Part shown: one piece after another, positions 9,764 through 22,212 of the stretch
Layout of the letters: each line of letters opens with the position of its first letter
Position numbering within the stretch: position 1 is the stretch's first letter
DNA from: Zingiber officinale
Taxonomy: Eukaryota; Streptophyta; Magnoliopsida; Zingiberales; Zingiberaceae
Assembly (NCBI RefSeq): GCF_018446385.1
Contig: NC_055990.1
Coordinates: 130,956,996 to 131,020,995, forward strand
Length of the DNA stretch: 64,000 nucleotides
Reading direction: 5' to 3'
The notes under the pieces: model-generated
What the model saw: only the letters and a program-made list of their open reading frames with translations
Database searches by the model: none
What the model was told of the DNA's origin: nothing
Translations under genes and position numbers: made by a program

Positions 9764-12158
9764 TGTTGGAGTGTATACTGAAAGCCTAAGCTTTGTAAAC
9801 ATTCATTATGAATAAAGAATCATATTTGGTTAAATTGTCTACATTTAGTTGTAGTTGTTCAATTAATTTATATTGTAGATAACATAGTATGTGGTGTCAC
9901 ATGCAGAAGATAATGTTATCAGTACCTTATAAATTATAAACAATAGCTCGTGACCAAAATGGAAAGGAACAAACCATTAGAAGGTCGTAGTGTAATTAGG
10001 TATCAGTTTATCTTGACTGTATAATTACACTAGTACACTCAGAGTGTATTGAGTAGGACCATTTGAGGTCGTTTCTTTTATACTGACTTTATAAAGAAAC
10101 AAAGACCTCGGTTATTATAGAAGTGTGTGCTCTTAATCCTAATATAATAACAAGCACATATATTTGATATTTATTTCTTTAATTTATCAATGGGTGAGAT
10201 TTAGTTCGATGAATCAATAAGCCTGATAAATTGGGAAATGGTAACACTTATAGTGTGTGTTGTTGATTATAGAAGGAAACTGTGTCCTAGAGATACTAGG
10301 TTGATAATGCCCTCAAGAGAAGCTCATAAAGATTGTCATGTTAAACCCTGCAGGTGGACTTAGTCCGACATGACGATAAGGTTGAGTGGTACTACTCTTG
10401 GACTAAGATATTAATTAAATGAGTTGTCAGTAATTCACTTAATTAGTGGACATTCGATATCTTAAACACAGGGAGACTAACACACTCATAATAAGAAGGA
10501 GCCCAAAAATATAATTTGGGATTGGTGCGGTAGTTCAATAATAGTTCTCTAGTGGAATAAATTATTATTGATAAAATTAAGTTGTGTGTTCGGGGCGAAC
10601 ACGGGATGCTTAATTTTATCGGGAGACCAAAACCAATTCCTCCTCTCAGTCCCTATCGTAGCCTCTTATTTATAGAGTACTATACCCACCTTCTATACCC
10701 ACCAATAGGGGGCCGACCAAGCTAGCTTGGGAACCAAGCTAGGGCCGGCCTAGGTATAAATTGGGGTGGCCGGCCCTAGCTTGAACCCAAGCTAGTGGGG
10801 GCCGGCCAAATTAAATTAAAAAAGAATTTTAATTTTAATTTTTATTATGTGGAAGAAATAATTTATTAAATAGAATTAAATTAAAATATCTCTCTTGTAA
10901 AAGATCTATAAAAGATTAAAGAAAGAGATTAGATCTCTTTCCTTATTTGTAGATTGGTGAGATGTTTTATTTTCTCTTTAAAATTATTCACATGTTGATA
11001 AAATTAAAATTATGGAAATTTCTTTTTATCAACCATGAAGAGATTTTAAAAGGAAATTTTATTTTTTAAAAATTTCCAAAGACAAATAAGGAAGTTTTAA
11101 TTGTTGATTAAAATTATCCTATTTGCTCTACATGAGGTGGTCGGCCATTAGAGATTAATTGGGGAAATATTATTTTATTTTTCTCAATTAAATCATGTCA
11201 AGGGAATTAAGGAAATGTTATTGTAATTAAATTTCCTAATTTGCCTAGGCCAAGGAATATAAAAGAAGGGGTGAGGGTGCCTTCACAAAACAACCTCTAT
11301 TATTTTCTCTCCCTCTTTTCCTTGGTGTTGTGGCCGGCTATCATCTTCTCCCTCTCTTCCTCTTGTGGTGGCCGAATACTTCATCCCTCTTGGAGTTCTC
11401 GTGGTGGCCGGATACTACTTGGAGAAGAAGAAGAAGAAGGAGAGAAAGCTTGCATCTCTTGGAGCTTGGTTGTTGTTTTGTTCTTCATCCTTGGTAAAGC
11501 TTCTTTGTGGCCGAACCTAGCTAGGAGGAGAAGAAGGTGGTTGGTGGTTTCTCATCTCGGAAGATCGTTGCCCACACAACGTCCGAGGTTAGAAGAGGAA
11601 TACGGTAGAAGATCAAGAGGTCTTTCTAAAAGGTATAACTAGTAATTGTTCTTTCCGCATCATACTAGTTATTTTTGGAAAAATACCAAATACAAGAGGC
11701 TTATGATTCTAGAATTTCGAATATGTTTTTCGATATTGTGTTCTTTTGTTTTTTCTTTTCCTTGTGATTTGATTGTTCTTTTCGGTTAACCTAAAGTTAT
11801 TTTAGGAAATTAAATATTAGCTTTCTATAAAAGGTTTTGTCTAGTCGGTGGTGGTTGCTCCCATATCCAAGAAGGGCATGTGCCTCGCCACGTCAGTACT
11901 GGGAACCGATTATGGAAATTAATATTTAATGGAATTAATAACTTAAGGTGATTTGGGTCGAACGTGTTAAGTTCCGCAGGAGACCCAAATCAAAACCTAA
12001 AAGAACGAATAGATTAAGTTTTGGATCAAACGTGTTAAGTTCCGCAGGCGATCCAAAATTTAATTTAAAAGAACACATGGTAGCTAGGAAAAGGTTCAGA
12101 CATTTGTACAAAATTTTTGTACAGTGGAACCTCTAGGTTTTCCGAGTAGCAACCAACA
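9764..12158 (+). repeat. 5' LTR of the Copia element
   Basis: Nearly identical to 17186-19579; in the first 200 or so bases I count six differences, all transitions. The 133-codon open frame at 11241-11642 recurs at 18662-19063 in the other LTR and has no domain, so it is not counted as a gene. Confidence 0.95.
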
Positions 12159-12160
12159 AT

Positions 12161-12172
12161 TGGTATCAGAGC
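12161..12172 (+). promoter_or_regulatory. primer-binding site (tRNA-iMet type) of Copia
   Basis: TGGTATCAGAGC begins two bases after the 5' LTR and is complementary to the 3' end of plant initiator tRNA-Met. Confidence 0.93.
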
Positions 12173-13257
12173 TAGGGTTTTGCCTCTGTGTGGTATTAAG
12201 TTAATTATGCACATGTCATACATAATTTAGGCAGGTTAATAGTAGGATGTGCTAACTTTGTGGATGCAGGATCCAACTATTATGACTTTTAGTTATTATG
12301 TGTGTGATTGGACCCTTGGACATGTCAAGGGCATTTATCTGTGTGTGCATGATTGTATTAAAATACAGCAGGAGCTGTATTTAGTTTTATTAGGATTTTA
12401 TTTTTGATCTAGATACATGTACATTCCTTTTATGGAATATAGGATCAAAAATGTAAAATTCTATTTATGTCGCGGATCGAATCTTGCAAAGCGTGGAACC
12501 TTCTAAGGACCAGAGGCGCAGCGGAACTAGGAGCAAGATGGATGCATAGACCCGGTGGCGGTGGCCAAATATGGCAGCAGCTTGGGATGACAACACACGG
12601 AGGACAACTAGAGATAAAAGCCATAATAGTTGAAAATTAGATTTTCTATTTATTGCTTTTATATTGTGTTGTGTGTATGTGTTAGTTTACATGCTTAGTA
12701 GACTAGCATAGTTAAAATTCCTCATTTATAAATAACTAAGTGGGAGAGGGATTTTTAAGTAAATCCCATGGTCTCCATTACTGGTTTGTAAGTGATGCAA
12801 ACAAGCTTGCGCGTTGGCTCTGAGTGCCTTCCTCCATAACGGATGAGCTTGTTTGTGGATCACTAGAACAAACTTCCATTTTTGGATGACTATAGGAAGT
12901 TAATTAAAAGCGTGTGATCTTCCCCAACGGAAGGGGCATAATCTTATTAATGGACTTAGTGTCAAGTAATGGTATACACTTAGACACATCTAATAGTATC
13001 CTCCCCATCGGAGTCACTGCTATTATTTGTGTGACCAAATAATACCAACTATTAATTTTATTTGTCAAAAAGTTAGGTTGACAAGATAATAAAATTAATG
13101 GGTTAAAACTCTCCTTTTACAAATGTTGAATTTGTATACGTCCACACTAACGTGACATACAAAATTCATGGTGTTATGAGGTGTTGGTTAATTTAAAATA
13201 GTTTTGTTTGAGGAATCAATATTATTCTAAATTTAGAGTTCTAACCAAAAGTTATTT
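12173..13257 (+). other. Copia leader region
   Basis: Untranslated DNA between the primer site and gag. No ORF is supported. Confidence 0.7.
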
Positions 13258-14171
13258 GTGATTCTTAGGATGACTTTCAACCCACTGTCCATCATACTTC
13301 AACAGAATAGACTTACTGGACCTAATTACATAGATTGGAAAAGGAACCTGGACGAAAACTATAAATTTGTACTGACTGAGCAGTGCCCTGATTCACCTAC
13401 CGGTGAATCTACCCAAGAGGAGATTGAATATCATAGGAAATGGGTAAAAGCAGATGAGATAGCGCGGTGTTACATTTTGGCTTCAATGTCAAATGTATTG
13501 CAACATCAGCATCAAGATTTACCAACAGCCTATGATATCATGAACAATCTCAAGGAACTCTTTGGTCATCAGGATAGGGCTTCTAGGCAAGAAGCCATGA
13601 GAAAGATAATGACAGCCACCATGCAAGAGGGTACTCCTGTAAGGGATCATATCCTAAAGATGATGGTTTATCTGAACGAGATACAGATCCTTGGAGGAGA
13701 AATTGATGGGGAAACTCAGATCGATATGATCCTCCAAACGCTACCTAGAAGTTTTGAGCAGTTCCGCCTGAACTATAATATGAATAAAAGGATTTATTCA
13801 TTGGGGAACAGAACTTCAAGCGGAGAAGGATTATTTCGTCACAATTCTCAAATTCACTATCTTGAAAATGGTTCTACTTCTAAACCGAGAGGAAAGAAGA
13901 AGAAGAAACAAGTGAATAAGTCTCAGAGTACAGGATTTAAAGCTGGAGTGAAGAAGCCGAAGGGCAAGTGCTTCATCTGCAAGCAGGCAGGACATTGGAA
14001 GGCGGAATGTCCTCATAGGAACCAAAACAAAGGTATATCTCATGCTCTAGTTGTTGAAACATGTTTAGCGGTGTTATCTACCAGCACCTGGTGTATGGGA
14101 GCCAATGATCATGTCTGCAATTCCTTGCAGGGGTTCGACGGCGACTATCTGAAGGAGAAATTACCGTCTAC
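13258..14171 (+). pseudogene. Copia gag and start of protease
   Basis: A Gag polyprotein frame; the likely start is the ATG at 13270 (MTFNPLSIILQQNRLTGPNY), in the sequence style common to plant Copia gag. A CCHC zinc knuckle CFICKQAGHWKAEC lies at about 13968-14010. The protease begins with STWCMGANDHVCNS, where the active-site Asp-Ser/Thr-Gly of Copia elements should stand: the Asp is missing (Cys-Met-Gly), so the protease looks inactive. The frame then shifts to that of the segment starting at 14172. Confidence 0.88.
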
Positions 14172-15005
14172 ATGGGCAATGCTACTAAGGTGGCAGCTGT
14201 TGCAGTAGGAGACGTCTACTTATCTTTTAGTAGAAATAGGAATTTGGTTTTAAGAAATTGTCTTTATGTACCCAGTTTTAGAAAGAATTTAATTTCAGTT
14301 TCTAAACTGTTTTTGGATGGTTATTCAGTTTCTTTCAGTAACGATGTAGTTATTAAGAGAAATAAAGTGATTATCTATTCTGGTACATTAGTTGGCAATT
14401 TGTATACTTTAAATCTAATTTCTTCCACAAAGCAAAACATGGAAATTTATAACTCATCTTCTAACTCAAATAAAAGAAAAGAACATTCGGAAATGAACCA
14501 AGCATATCTTTGGCATCTAAGGCTTGGTCATATTAACTTAAGTAGGATTTAGAGGCTTATAGCTGATGGACTTTTGGGTTCATTAGAGTTGGAAAATTTT
14601 CCAACTTGTGAATCTTGCTTGGAAGGTAAAATGACCAAGAGGCCGTTCAAGGCCAAGGGGTATAGAGCCAAAGAAGTGTTAGAGTTGGTTCACTCTAATT
14701 TGTGTGGTCCTATGTCTGTCCAGGCAAGAGGAGGTTTTGAATATTTTGTCTCTTTCATAGACGATTATTCAAGATATGGATACATTTACCTAATGCGCCG
14801 CAAGTTCGAGTGCTTTGATAAGTTCAAAGAATACAAGGCTGATGTGGAAAAATGACTAGGTAAAAGTATCAAGACACTACGGTCAGATCGTGGTGGCGAA
14901 TACCTCTTAGGAGAGTTTAGGAATTACTTATCAGAGGCCGGGATTCAATCTCAATTGTCTGCACCTGGAACACCCCAATAGAATGGTGTAGCAGAACGAA
15001 GGAAT
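14172..15005 (+). pseudogene. Copia protease end and integrase, with three stops
   Basis: In one frame this reads a GAG-pre-integrase segment (YLWHLRLGHINLSRI) followed by CESCLEGKMTKRPF, giving the HHCC zinc site. The stops are TAG at 14550, TGA at 14853 and TAG at 14979. The first catalytic Asp normally found in HSDxCGP is Asn here (HSNLCGP); the second Asp (LRSDRGGEY) and the Glu (NGVAERR) are present. The integrase is therefore both interrupted and missing a key residue. Confidence 0.88.
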
Positions 15006-17163
15006 ATGACTCTTATGGAGATGGTTAGATCGATGATGAGTTATTCAGAATTACCAAATTCGTTTTGGGGATATGCTCTGGAAACAGCAGTGTATGTTCT
15101 GAACTTAGTACCTTCTAAATCAGTTTCTACTACTCCCATAGAATTGTGGAATGGGCGAAAACTCAGTCTAAGACATATTCGGATTTGGGGTAGTCCAGCA
15201 CATGTGCTGAAACCAGATGCTGATAAGTTAGAATCACGTACAGAAGTTCGCGTGTTTGTAGGATATCCCAAAGGAACGAAAGGTGGTTTATTTTATAGTC
15301 CTAAAGACCAGAAGGTCATTGTTAGCACCAATGCCCAGTTTTTAGAAGAAGACTATATAATGGATCACAAGCCCAGTAGCAAAGTTGTTTTAGAAGAACT
15401 TAGAGAGGACACGTCTACTTCAGTACCAACAGTACAAGATGAAGTACCACAAGAGACTGCAACACGTGTCACACATGATACACAACCACAGATAGTGTCT
15501 CGTCGTAGTGGGAGGGTTGTAAGGCAGCCTGAAAGATTCATCTTTTTGGGAGAGTCTTCAGACTTGATCCCGGGTAAACATGAACCTGATCCACGAACAT
15601 ATGATGAAGCACTCCAAGATATAGATGCAGCATCTTGGCAAAAGGCAATGAATTCTGAAATAGAGTCTATGTACTCTAATAAGGTCTGGGAGCTTGTAGA
15701 ACCACCTGATGGTGTAAAAGCCGTTGGATGCAAGTGGATCTACAAAAGGAAAAGAGGGACAGACGGGAAGGTAGAAACCTTCAAAGCTAGGCTTGTTGCG
15801 AAAGGGTACACTCAGAAAGAGGGAATCGATTATGAGGAAACCTTTTCACCGATAGCCATGCTGAAGTCTATCCGGATACTCTTATCCATTGCTGCTCATA
15901 TGGATTATGAGATTTGGCAAATGGATGTCAAGACATCTTTCCTTAATGGAAGTCTTGAAGAGAACATCCATATGAATCAACCAGAAGGGTTCATTGAAAA
16001 AGGCAAAGAGCATCTAGTGTGCAAGCTCAATCGGTCCATTTATGGACTAAAGCAAGCTTCAAGGTCTTGGAACATCCGGTTTAATGAAGTAATCCAGTCG
16101 TATGGATTTATTCAGTGTCCGGATGAGTCTTGTGTATACAAGAAGTGTAACGGAAACGTGGTGGTATTTCTTGTACTATACGTAGATGATATTTTGTTAA
16201 TTGGCAACAATGTCAAGGTATTATCAGACGTAAGGGTATGGTTGTCCAAACAATTTGATATGAAGGACTTAGGAGAGTGTGCACACATTCTTGGGATCAA
16301 AGTGATAAGGGATCGCAAGAAAAGAATGTTGTGTCTGTCTCAAGCTTCATATATAGATACAATCCTTGCTCGTTTTAGTATGCAGGATTCCAAGAAAGGT
16401 TTCTTACATTTTAGGCATGGAGTAGCTCTATCTAAAGAGATGTCTCCAAAGACATCAAAGGAGATAGAGGACATGAAAGCAGTTCCTTATGCTTCGGCTG
16501 TAGGAAGCCTTATGTATGTAATGCTGTGTACGAGACCTGATATTTGTTTTACCGTGGGCATGGTCAGCAGATATCAGAGTAACCCTGGACAAGGACATTG
16601 GACTGCGGTAAAGCATATATTAAAGTACCTGAGAAGGACTAGAGATTATATGCTAGTTTACCAAGCACGATTTGCTCCATGTGGGTTACACGGATTCGAT
16701 TTCAATCAGATAGGGACAATAGTAAGTCTACATCGGGCTATGTGTTTACTTTAGGAGGTGGAGCCATTTCATGGAGGAGTGTTGCGAAATGCGTATCGGC
16801 CTCAACCATGAAAGCTGAGTATGTGACCTCTGAGGCGGCTAAAGAAGCGGTATGGCTCGGGAACTTTCTAATGGACTTAGATATGATTTCTGGTTTGTCC
16901 AAAGATTATTACAATTTATTGTAATAAAATTGGTGCAGTAGCAAACTCGAAGAAACTATAAGTCTATAAGGCAAGTAAACACAATAGAGCGCAAGTATCA
17001 CCCAATATGAGAAATCGTATAAGCGAGGAGAAGTTGTCATCACCAAGATTGCATCAGCAGATAACCTGACAGATCCTTTCACTAAGGCCCTTCCGGCGAA
17101 AGCTTTTGATCGGCATGTGGAGGGAATGAGAATAAGATGTATGGTAGAAGATATGACAGCTTA
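15006..17163 (+). pseudogene. Copia integrase end, reverse transcriptase and RNase H
   Basis: A 582-codon open stretch (15006-16754) holds the integrase tail and reverse transcriptase. RT marks are KARLVAKGYTQKEGIDYEET, QMDVKTSFLNGSLEE and the catalytic YVDD in FLVLYVDDILL. Within RNase H, near 16670-16690, the frame shifts, and the sequence resumes in the frame of 16679-16924 (SKSTSGYVFTLGGGAISWRS, STMKAEYV). It decays again after 16924 but can be followed to about 17163 (ASADNLTDPFTKALP). RT itself is the best-preserved part. Confidence 0.9.
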
Positions 17164-17172
17164 GTCATTAGT

Positions 17173-17185
17173 ATAAGTGGGAGAT
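17173..17185 (+). promoter_or_regulatory. polypurine tract of Copia
   Basis: ATAAGTGGGAGAT immediately precedes the 3' LTR, the usual Copia arrangement. Confidence 0.88.
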
Positions 17186-19579
17186 TGTTGGAGTGTATAC
17201 TGAAAGCCTAAGCTTTGTAAACATTCATTATGAATAAAGAATCATATTTGGTCAAATTGTCTACATTTAGCTGTAGTTGTTCAATTAATTTATATTGTAG
17301 ATAGCATAGTATGTGGTGTCACATGTAGAAGATAATGTTATCAGTACCTTATAAATTATAAACAGTAGCTCGCGACCAAAATGGAAAGGAACAAACCATT
17401 AGAAGGTCGTAGTGTAATTAGGTATCAGTTTATCTTGACTGTATAATTACACTAGTACACTCAGAGTGTATTGAGTAGGACCATTTGAGGTCGTTTCTTT
17501 TATACTGACTTTATAAAGAAACAAAGACCTCGGTTATTATGGAAGTGTGTGCTCTTAATCCTAATATAATAACAAGCACATATATTTGATATTTATTTCT
17601 TTAATTTATCAATGGGTGAGATTTAGTTCGATGAATCAATAAGCCCGATAAATTGGGAAATAGTATCACTTATAGTGTGTGTTGTTGATTATAGAAGGAA
17701 ACTGTGTCCTAGAGATACTAGGTTGATAATGTCCTCAAGAGGAGCTCATAAAGATTGTCATGTTAAACCCTGCAGGTGGACTTAGTCCGACATGACGATA
17801 AGGTTGAGTGGTACTACTCTTGGACTAAGATATTAATTAAATGAGTTGTCAGTAATTCACTTAATTAGTGGACATTCGATATCTTAAACATAGGGAGACT
17901 AACACACTCATAATAAGAAGGAGCCCAAAAATGTAATTTGGGATTGGTGCGGTAGTTCAATAATAGTTCTCTAGTGGAATGAATTATTATTGATAAAATT
18001 AAGTTATGTGTTCGGGGCGAACACGGGATGCTTAATTTTTTCGGGAGACCAAAACCAATTCTTCCTCTCGGTCCCTATCGTAGCCTCTTATTTATAGAGT
18101 ACTATACCCACCTATACCCACCTTCTATACCCACCAATAGGGGGTCGGCCAAGCTAGCTTGGGAACCAAGCTAGGGCCGGCCTAGGTATAAATTGGGGTG
18201 GTCGGCCCTAACTTGAACCTAAGCTAGTGGGGGCCGGCCAAATTAAATTAAAAAAGAATTTTAATTTTAATTTTTATTATGTGGAAGAAATAATTTATTA
18301 AAGAGAATTAAATTAAAATATCTCTCTTGTAAAAGATTAAAGAAAGAGATTAGATCTCTTTCCTTATTTGTAGATTGGTAAGATGTTTTATTTTCTCTTT
18401 AAAATTATTCACATGTTGATAAAATTAAAATTATGAAAATTTCTTTTTATCAACCATGAAGAGATTTTAAAAGGAAATTTTATTTTTTAAAAATTTCCAA
18501 AGACAAATAAGGAAGTTTTAATTGTTGATTAAAATTATCCTCTTTGCTCTACATGAGGTGGCCGGCCATTAGAGATTAATTGGGGAAATATTATTTTATT
18601 TTTCTCAATTAAATCATGTCAAGGGAATTAAGGAAATGTTATTGTAATTAAATTTCCTAATTTGCCTAGGCCAAGGAATATAAAAGAAGGGGTGAGGGTG
18701 CCTTCACAAAACAACCTCTATTATTTTCTCTCCCTCTTTTCCTTGGTGTTGTGGCCGGCTATCATCTTCTCCCTCTCTTCCTCTTGTGGTGGCCGAATAC
18801 TTCATCCCTCTTGGAGTTCTCGTGGTGGCTGGATACTACTTGGAGAAGAAGAAGAAGAAGGAGAGAAAGCTTGCATCTCTTGGAGCTTGGTTGGTGTTTT
18901 GTTCTTCATCCTTGGTAAAGCTTCTTTGTGGTCGAACCTAGCTAGGAGGAGAAGAAGGTGGTTGGTGGTTTCTCATCTCGGAAGATCGTTGCCCACACAA
19001 CGTCCGAGGTTAGAAGAGGAATACGGTAGAAGATCAAGAGGTCTTTCTAAAAGGTATAACTAGTAATTGTTCTTTCCGCATCATACTAGTTATTTTTGGA
19101 AAAATACCAAATACAAGAGGCTTATGATTCTAGAATTTCGAATATGTTTTTCGATGTTGTGTTCTTTTGTTTTTTCTTTTCCTTGTGATTTGATTGTTCT
19201 TTTCGGTTAACCTAAAGTTATTTTAGGAAATTAAATATTAGCTTTCTATAAAAGGTTTTGTCTAGTCGGTGGTGGTTGCTCCCATATCCAAGAAGGTCAT
19301 GTGTCTCGCCACGTCAGTACTGGGAACCGATTATGGAAATTAATATTTAATGGAATTAATAACTTAAGGTGATTTGGGTCGAACGTATTAAGTTTCGCAG
19401 GAGACCCAAATCAAAACCTAAAAGAACGAATAGATTAAGTTTTGGATCAAACGTGTTAAGTTCCGCAGGCGATCCAAAATTTAATTTAAAAGAACACATG
19501 GTAGCTAGGAAAAGGTTCAGACCTTTGTACAAAATTTTTGTACAGTGGAACCTCTAGGTTTTCCGAGTAGCAACCAACA
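17186..19579 (+). repeat. 3' LTR of the Copia element
   Basis: Partner of 9764-12158. Compared with the 5' LTR it has small indels near 18104-18130 and 18325, with transitions elsewhere. It is followed directly by the ACATG duplication. Confidence 0.95.
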
Positions 19580-19584
19580 ACATG

Positions 19585-20218
19585 GTCATCAACAGAAAAC
19601 TCTAGTGGTCTGCGTCTCCGATCGGCATAACTTTTCTGACGGTCCTGCGCCTCTGACATCCTCCGTCTGATAGTACAGACCAACTCTGCATCCTGCTGAG
19701 CTCTATGAGGTCCCAACATCTGGGCCTCTCCAACCTCATCCCAGAGGGTGGGTGTCCGACAAGGCCTACCATACAACCCTTCAAACGGTGTCATCTGGAT
19801 AGCCGAATGAAAGCTGTTGTTGTAGGCGAACTCTACCAATGGCAAGTCGTCCTCCCAACTGCCTCCGAAATCCATAACGCACGACCTTAGCAGGTCCTCT
19901 AAAGTCTGAATGGTCCGCTCTGACTGTCCATCTATTTGCGGATGGAAAGCTGTACTAAATCGGAGCTGCGTGCCCAAGGCCTGCTGCAGACTCTGCCAGA
20001 AACGAGACGTGAATCGGGGGTCTCTATCTGAAATGATAGTCAAAGGAACACCATGTAATCTGATGATCTCCCGACAATATAGATCTGCCAATCGATCCAG
20101 GGAATCAGTCCTCCGGATCGCTAAGAAGTGTGCGAATTTGGTTAATTAATCAACGATTATCCAAATCGCGTCATGACCTCGTCGTGTTCTCAGCAATCCC
20201 ACCACAAAATCCATAGTA
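19585..20218 (-). pseudogene. Gypsy integrase core
   Basis: Reading leftwards: MDFVVGL-like start of the core near 20215, then a stop near 20145, then ADLYCREIIRLHGVPLTIIS with DRDPRFTSRFWQ (second catalytic Asp), HPQIDGQSERT (catalytic Glu) and the ADRRRRPLEF linker. The DD35E residues appear present. The core is cut upstream by the solo LTR at 20224 and downstream by the Copia element at 19579. Confidence 0.88.
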
Positions 20219-20223
20219 ATATG

Positions 20224-21151
20224 TGTAGGACCGTTGGACCGGCTAGAAGGGGGGGTTGAATAGCCCTTAATAAAACATAATCCTTTCTCGAACAATTAAG
20301 CTAACACTTGAAAAATAGATTAAGCAGAAAATAAAACATAAAAACGAGGCACCGGATTTAACTTGGTTACAACCGGGGAGGTTGTTAATCCAAGGAAGAT
20401 GATTGCACTTAGAACTCCTTCAGGCGGAGAAGCCTCGTTTACAGCAGTGTAGGCACAAAAAGAAAGAAACTAATCAAAGCAGTGGAAGCACACAAGTGTT
20501 GTTACAATTTCTGAACTGATGATTAGCTTCGGACCAAGGCTATATTTATAGCCTTGGTGAGACGCTGAAGGGTTAAGGCGTCAGAGATAAAATTTTATAC
20601 AACGTTCGGATCGCGTAAATCACAATCTTGGTCAAAATCAGGGTCCGGGCGTCCGGAGCCCAAAGTCAACAAACGTTGACTTTTCATCCGGACCTCTTCT
20701 CGTTCGGTCCGCCTCGATGCAGTTCTTCTCCTCGGATCCGCTCACTTGGGTGATCTCGCCATCCAGGAAAGGGCTCACCGAACCCAACTTCCGGTCTTCT
20801 CGAGCGGGCTTCCCTCCGGCTTCGGTCCTAATCCGCAGTCTTCTTATCCTCGGACTCATCCGCAGTCTTCGTCCCTCGATCATCGACCTTCTCGCTAGCT
20901 GCGTCTCTTGCTCCCCGAGCAATCTTCCGCTCCGGCTTTCGTCCCTCGGAACCACCGCGCGCTTCCTTCTCGTCCGCTGGTGTACTCTTCCGCAGCACCT
21001 CGTCCCTCGGACTGCCGTCCTTCTCGCTAGCTGCGTCTTCCGCTCGACTACCTGTGTTCCTAAGCTCTTGCACACTTAGACACAAGGTTAGAAACAAACA
21101 GGACCTAACTTAACTTGTTGATCACACCAAAACAACCTTGGGGTTCCAACA
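20224..21151. mobile_element. 928 bp solo LTR inside the Gypsy integrase
   Basis: The insert starts TGTAGGACCG and ends GGTTCCAACA (TG...CA), with ATATG duplicated at 20219-20223 and 21152-21156. No internal retroelement genes, primer site or second LTR are present. That is the form left by recombination between the two LTRs of an element; a short non-autonomous element of another kind is the alternative. Open frames inside it on both strands (20638-21097) show no domain. Confidence 0.82.
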
Positions 21152-21156
21152 ATATG

Positions 21157-21516
21157 TTCCCATTTCCACTCAAGAATAGGAATCCGCTGAAGTAATCCGG
21201 CAGGTCTCTGGTGCTCAGCCTTCACCTGCTGACAGACAAGACATCTAGCTACAAATTTCGCGATGTCTTTCTTCATACCGTTCCACTAGTAGGAACGCCT
21301 CAAATCTCGATACATGCGGGTCCCGCCTGGATGGATCGCAAATCGAGAGCGATGAGCCTCCTGAAGTAGCTCCTGTAAGACCGGATGAGACTGAGGTACA
21401 CACAATCTGCCTCGGAAGTATATAATACCCTCCTCGTCTCGTGTAAACTCGGTCTGCTGCCCGGAAGCTATCTGACTGCTAATGAACTACAAATGTTGAT
21501 CACCAGCCTGGGCCTC
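21157..21516 (-). pseudogene. Gypsy integrase zinc-binding part
   Basis: Reading leftwards: HRSRFAIHPGGTRMYRDLR, a stop (TAG at 21285-21287), then KKDIAKFVARCLVCQQVKAE and RPAGLLQRIPILEWKWEH, up to the solo LTR. His, His, Cys and Cys of the HHCC site are visible. The stop replaces a residue between the His pair and the Cys pair. Confidence 0.87.
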
Positions 21517-22212
21517 TCAGATCCTCGTCCTGATCGACGATTGAGCAACCATGGTAACAAGTATACCCTGCTCTGTATGTCCCCTCTCCTCAAGGTCTAA
21601 CTCGGAGAAACCCTGAACCAAGTCTGTAACTAAAACTCGGTGGCAAGCCAAAGTCGCTCTGGACTTCCTGCTAAGTGCATCGGCAACCACATTAGCTTTC
21701 CCCGGGTGGTAGCTAATGATACAATCATAATCCTTCAGGAACTCCATCCATCTCCTCTGTCGGAGATTAAGCTCCTTCTGAGTGAAAATGTATTTGAGAC
21801 TCTTATGATCAGTGAGAATCTCAAATGTAATACCGTATAGATGATGACGCCAAATCTTCAAAGCATATATGATGGCGGCTAACTCCAGGTCATGAACTGG
21901 GTAGTTCTTCTCATGCTCCTTCAGCTGACGGGAAGCATAAGAACAGCACCCAAACCCTGTAGAGAAGCGTCGGTGTAGAGTACAAATCCGTCCTCTCCAG
22001 AAGGTAAAACCAAAACTGGAGGCAACACTAATCTCCGCTTCAGCTCTTGAAAGATGGTCTCGCAATCCTCTGTCCACGTAAACTTCATGCCCTTCCTGGT
22101 AAGGCGTGTCAGCGGCATAGCAATACGTGAGAAACCCTCGACAAAACGTCGGTAATATCCGGCCAATCTCAGAAAACTGCGGATCTCCTGAACTGACTTC
22201 GGCTGCTCCCAA
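21517..22212 (-). pseudogene. Gypsy RNase H
   Basis: From about 21950 leftwards the frame reads [20 protein letters not shown], then [20 protein letters not shown] and [15 protein letters not shown], typical Ty3 RNase H with its tether. The first part ([15 protein letters not shown]) is in the frame of the RT segment, so a frameshift lies near 21930-21950. Confidence 0.9.

Larger units (their letters stand above)
9764..19579 (+). mobile_element. 9.8 kb Ty1-Copia element nested in the Gypsy pol
   Basis: LTRs 9764-12158 (2395 bp) and 17186-19579 (2394 bp) both begin TGTTGGAGTG and end AACCAACA. The duplication ACATG flanks the element at 9759-9763 and 19580-19584. Primer site and polypurine tract are in place, and the internal order is gag, protease, integrase, RT, RNase H, the Copia order. 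Three in-frame stops and at least two frameshifts make it non-autonomous. It may belong to the Tork/Angela group, but that lineage call is weak. Confidence 0.95.

Noticed and set aside
11241-11642. 133-codon plus-strand ORF, repeated at 18662-19063
   Set aside because: Both copies lie at the same place in the two Copia LTRs. The sequence is low in complexity with no domain, so it is LTR sequence.
20638-21097. Charged ORFs on both strands in the integrase insert
   Set aside because: Located within the solo LTR, open on both strands, no domain.
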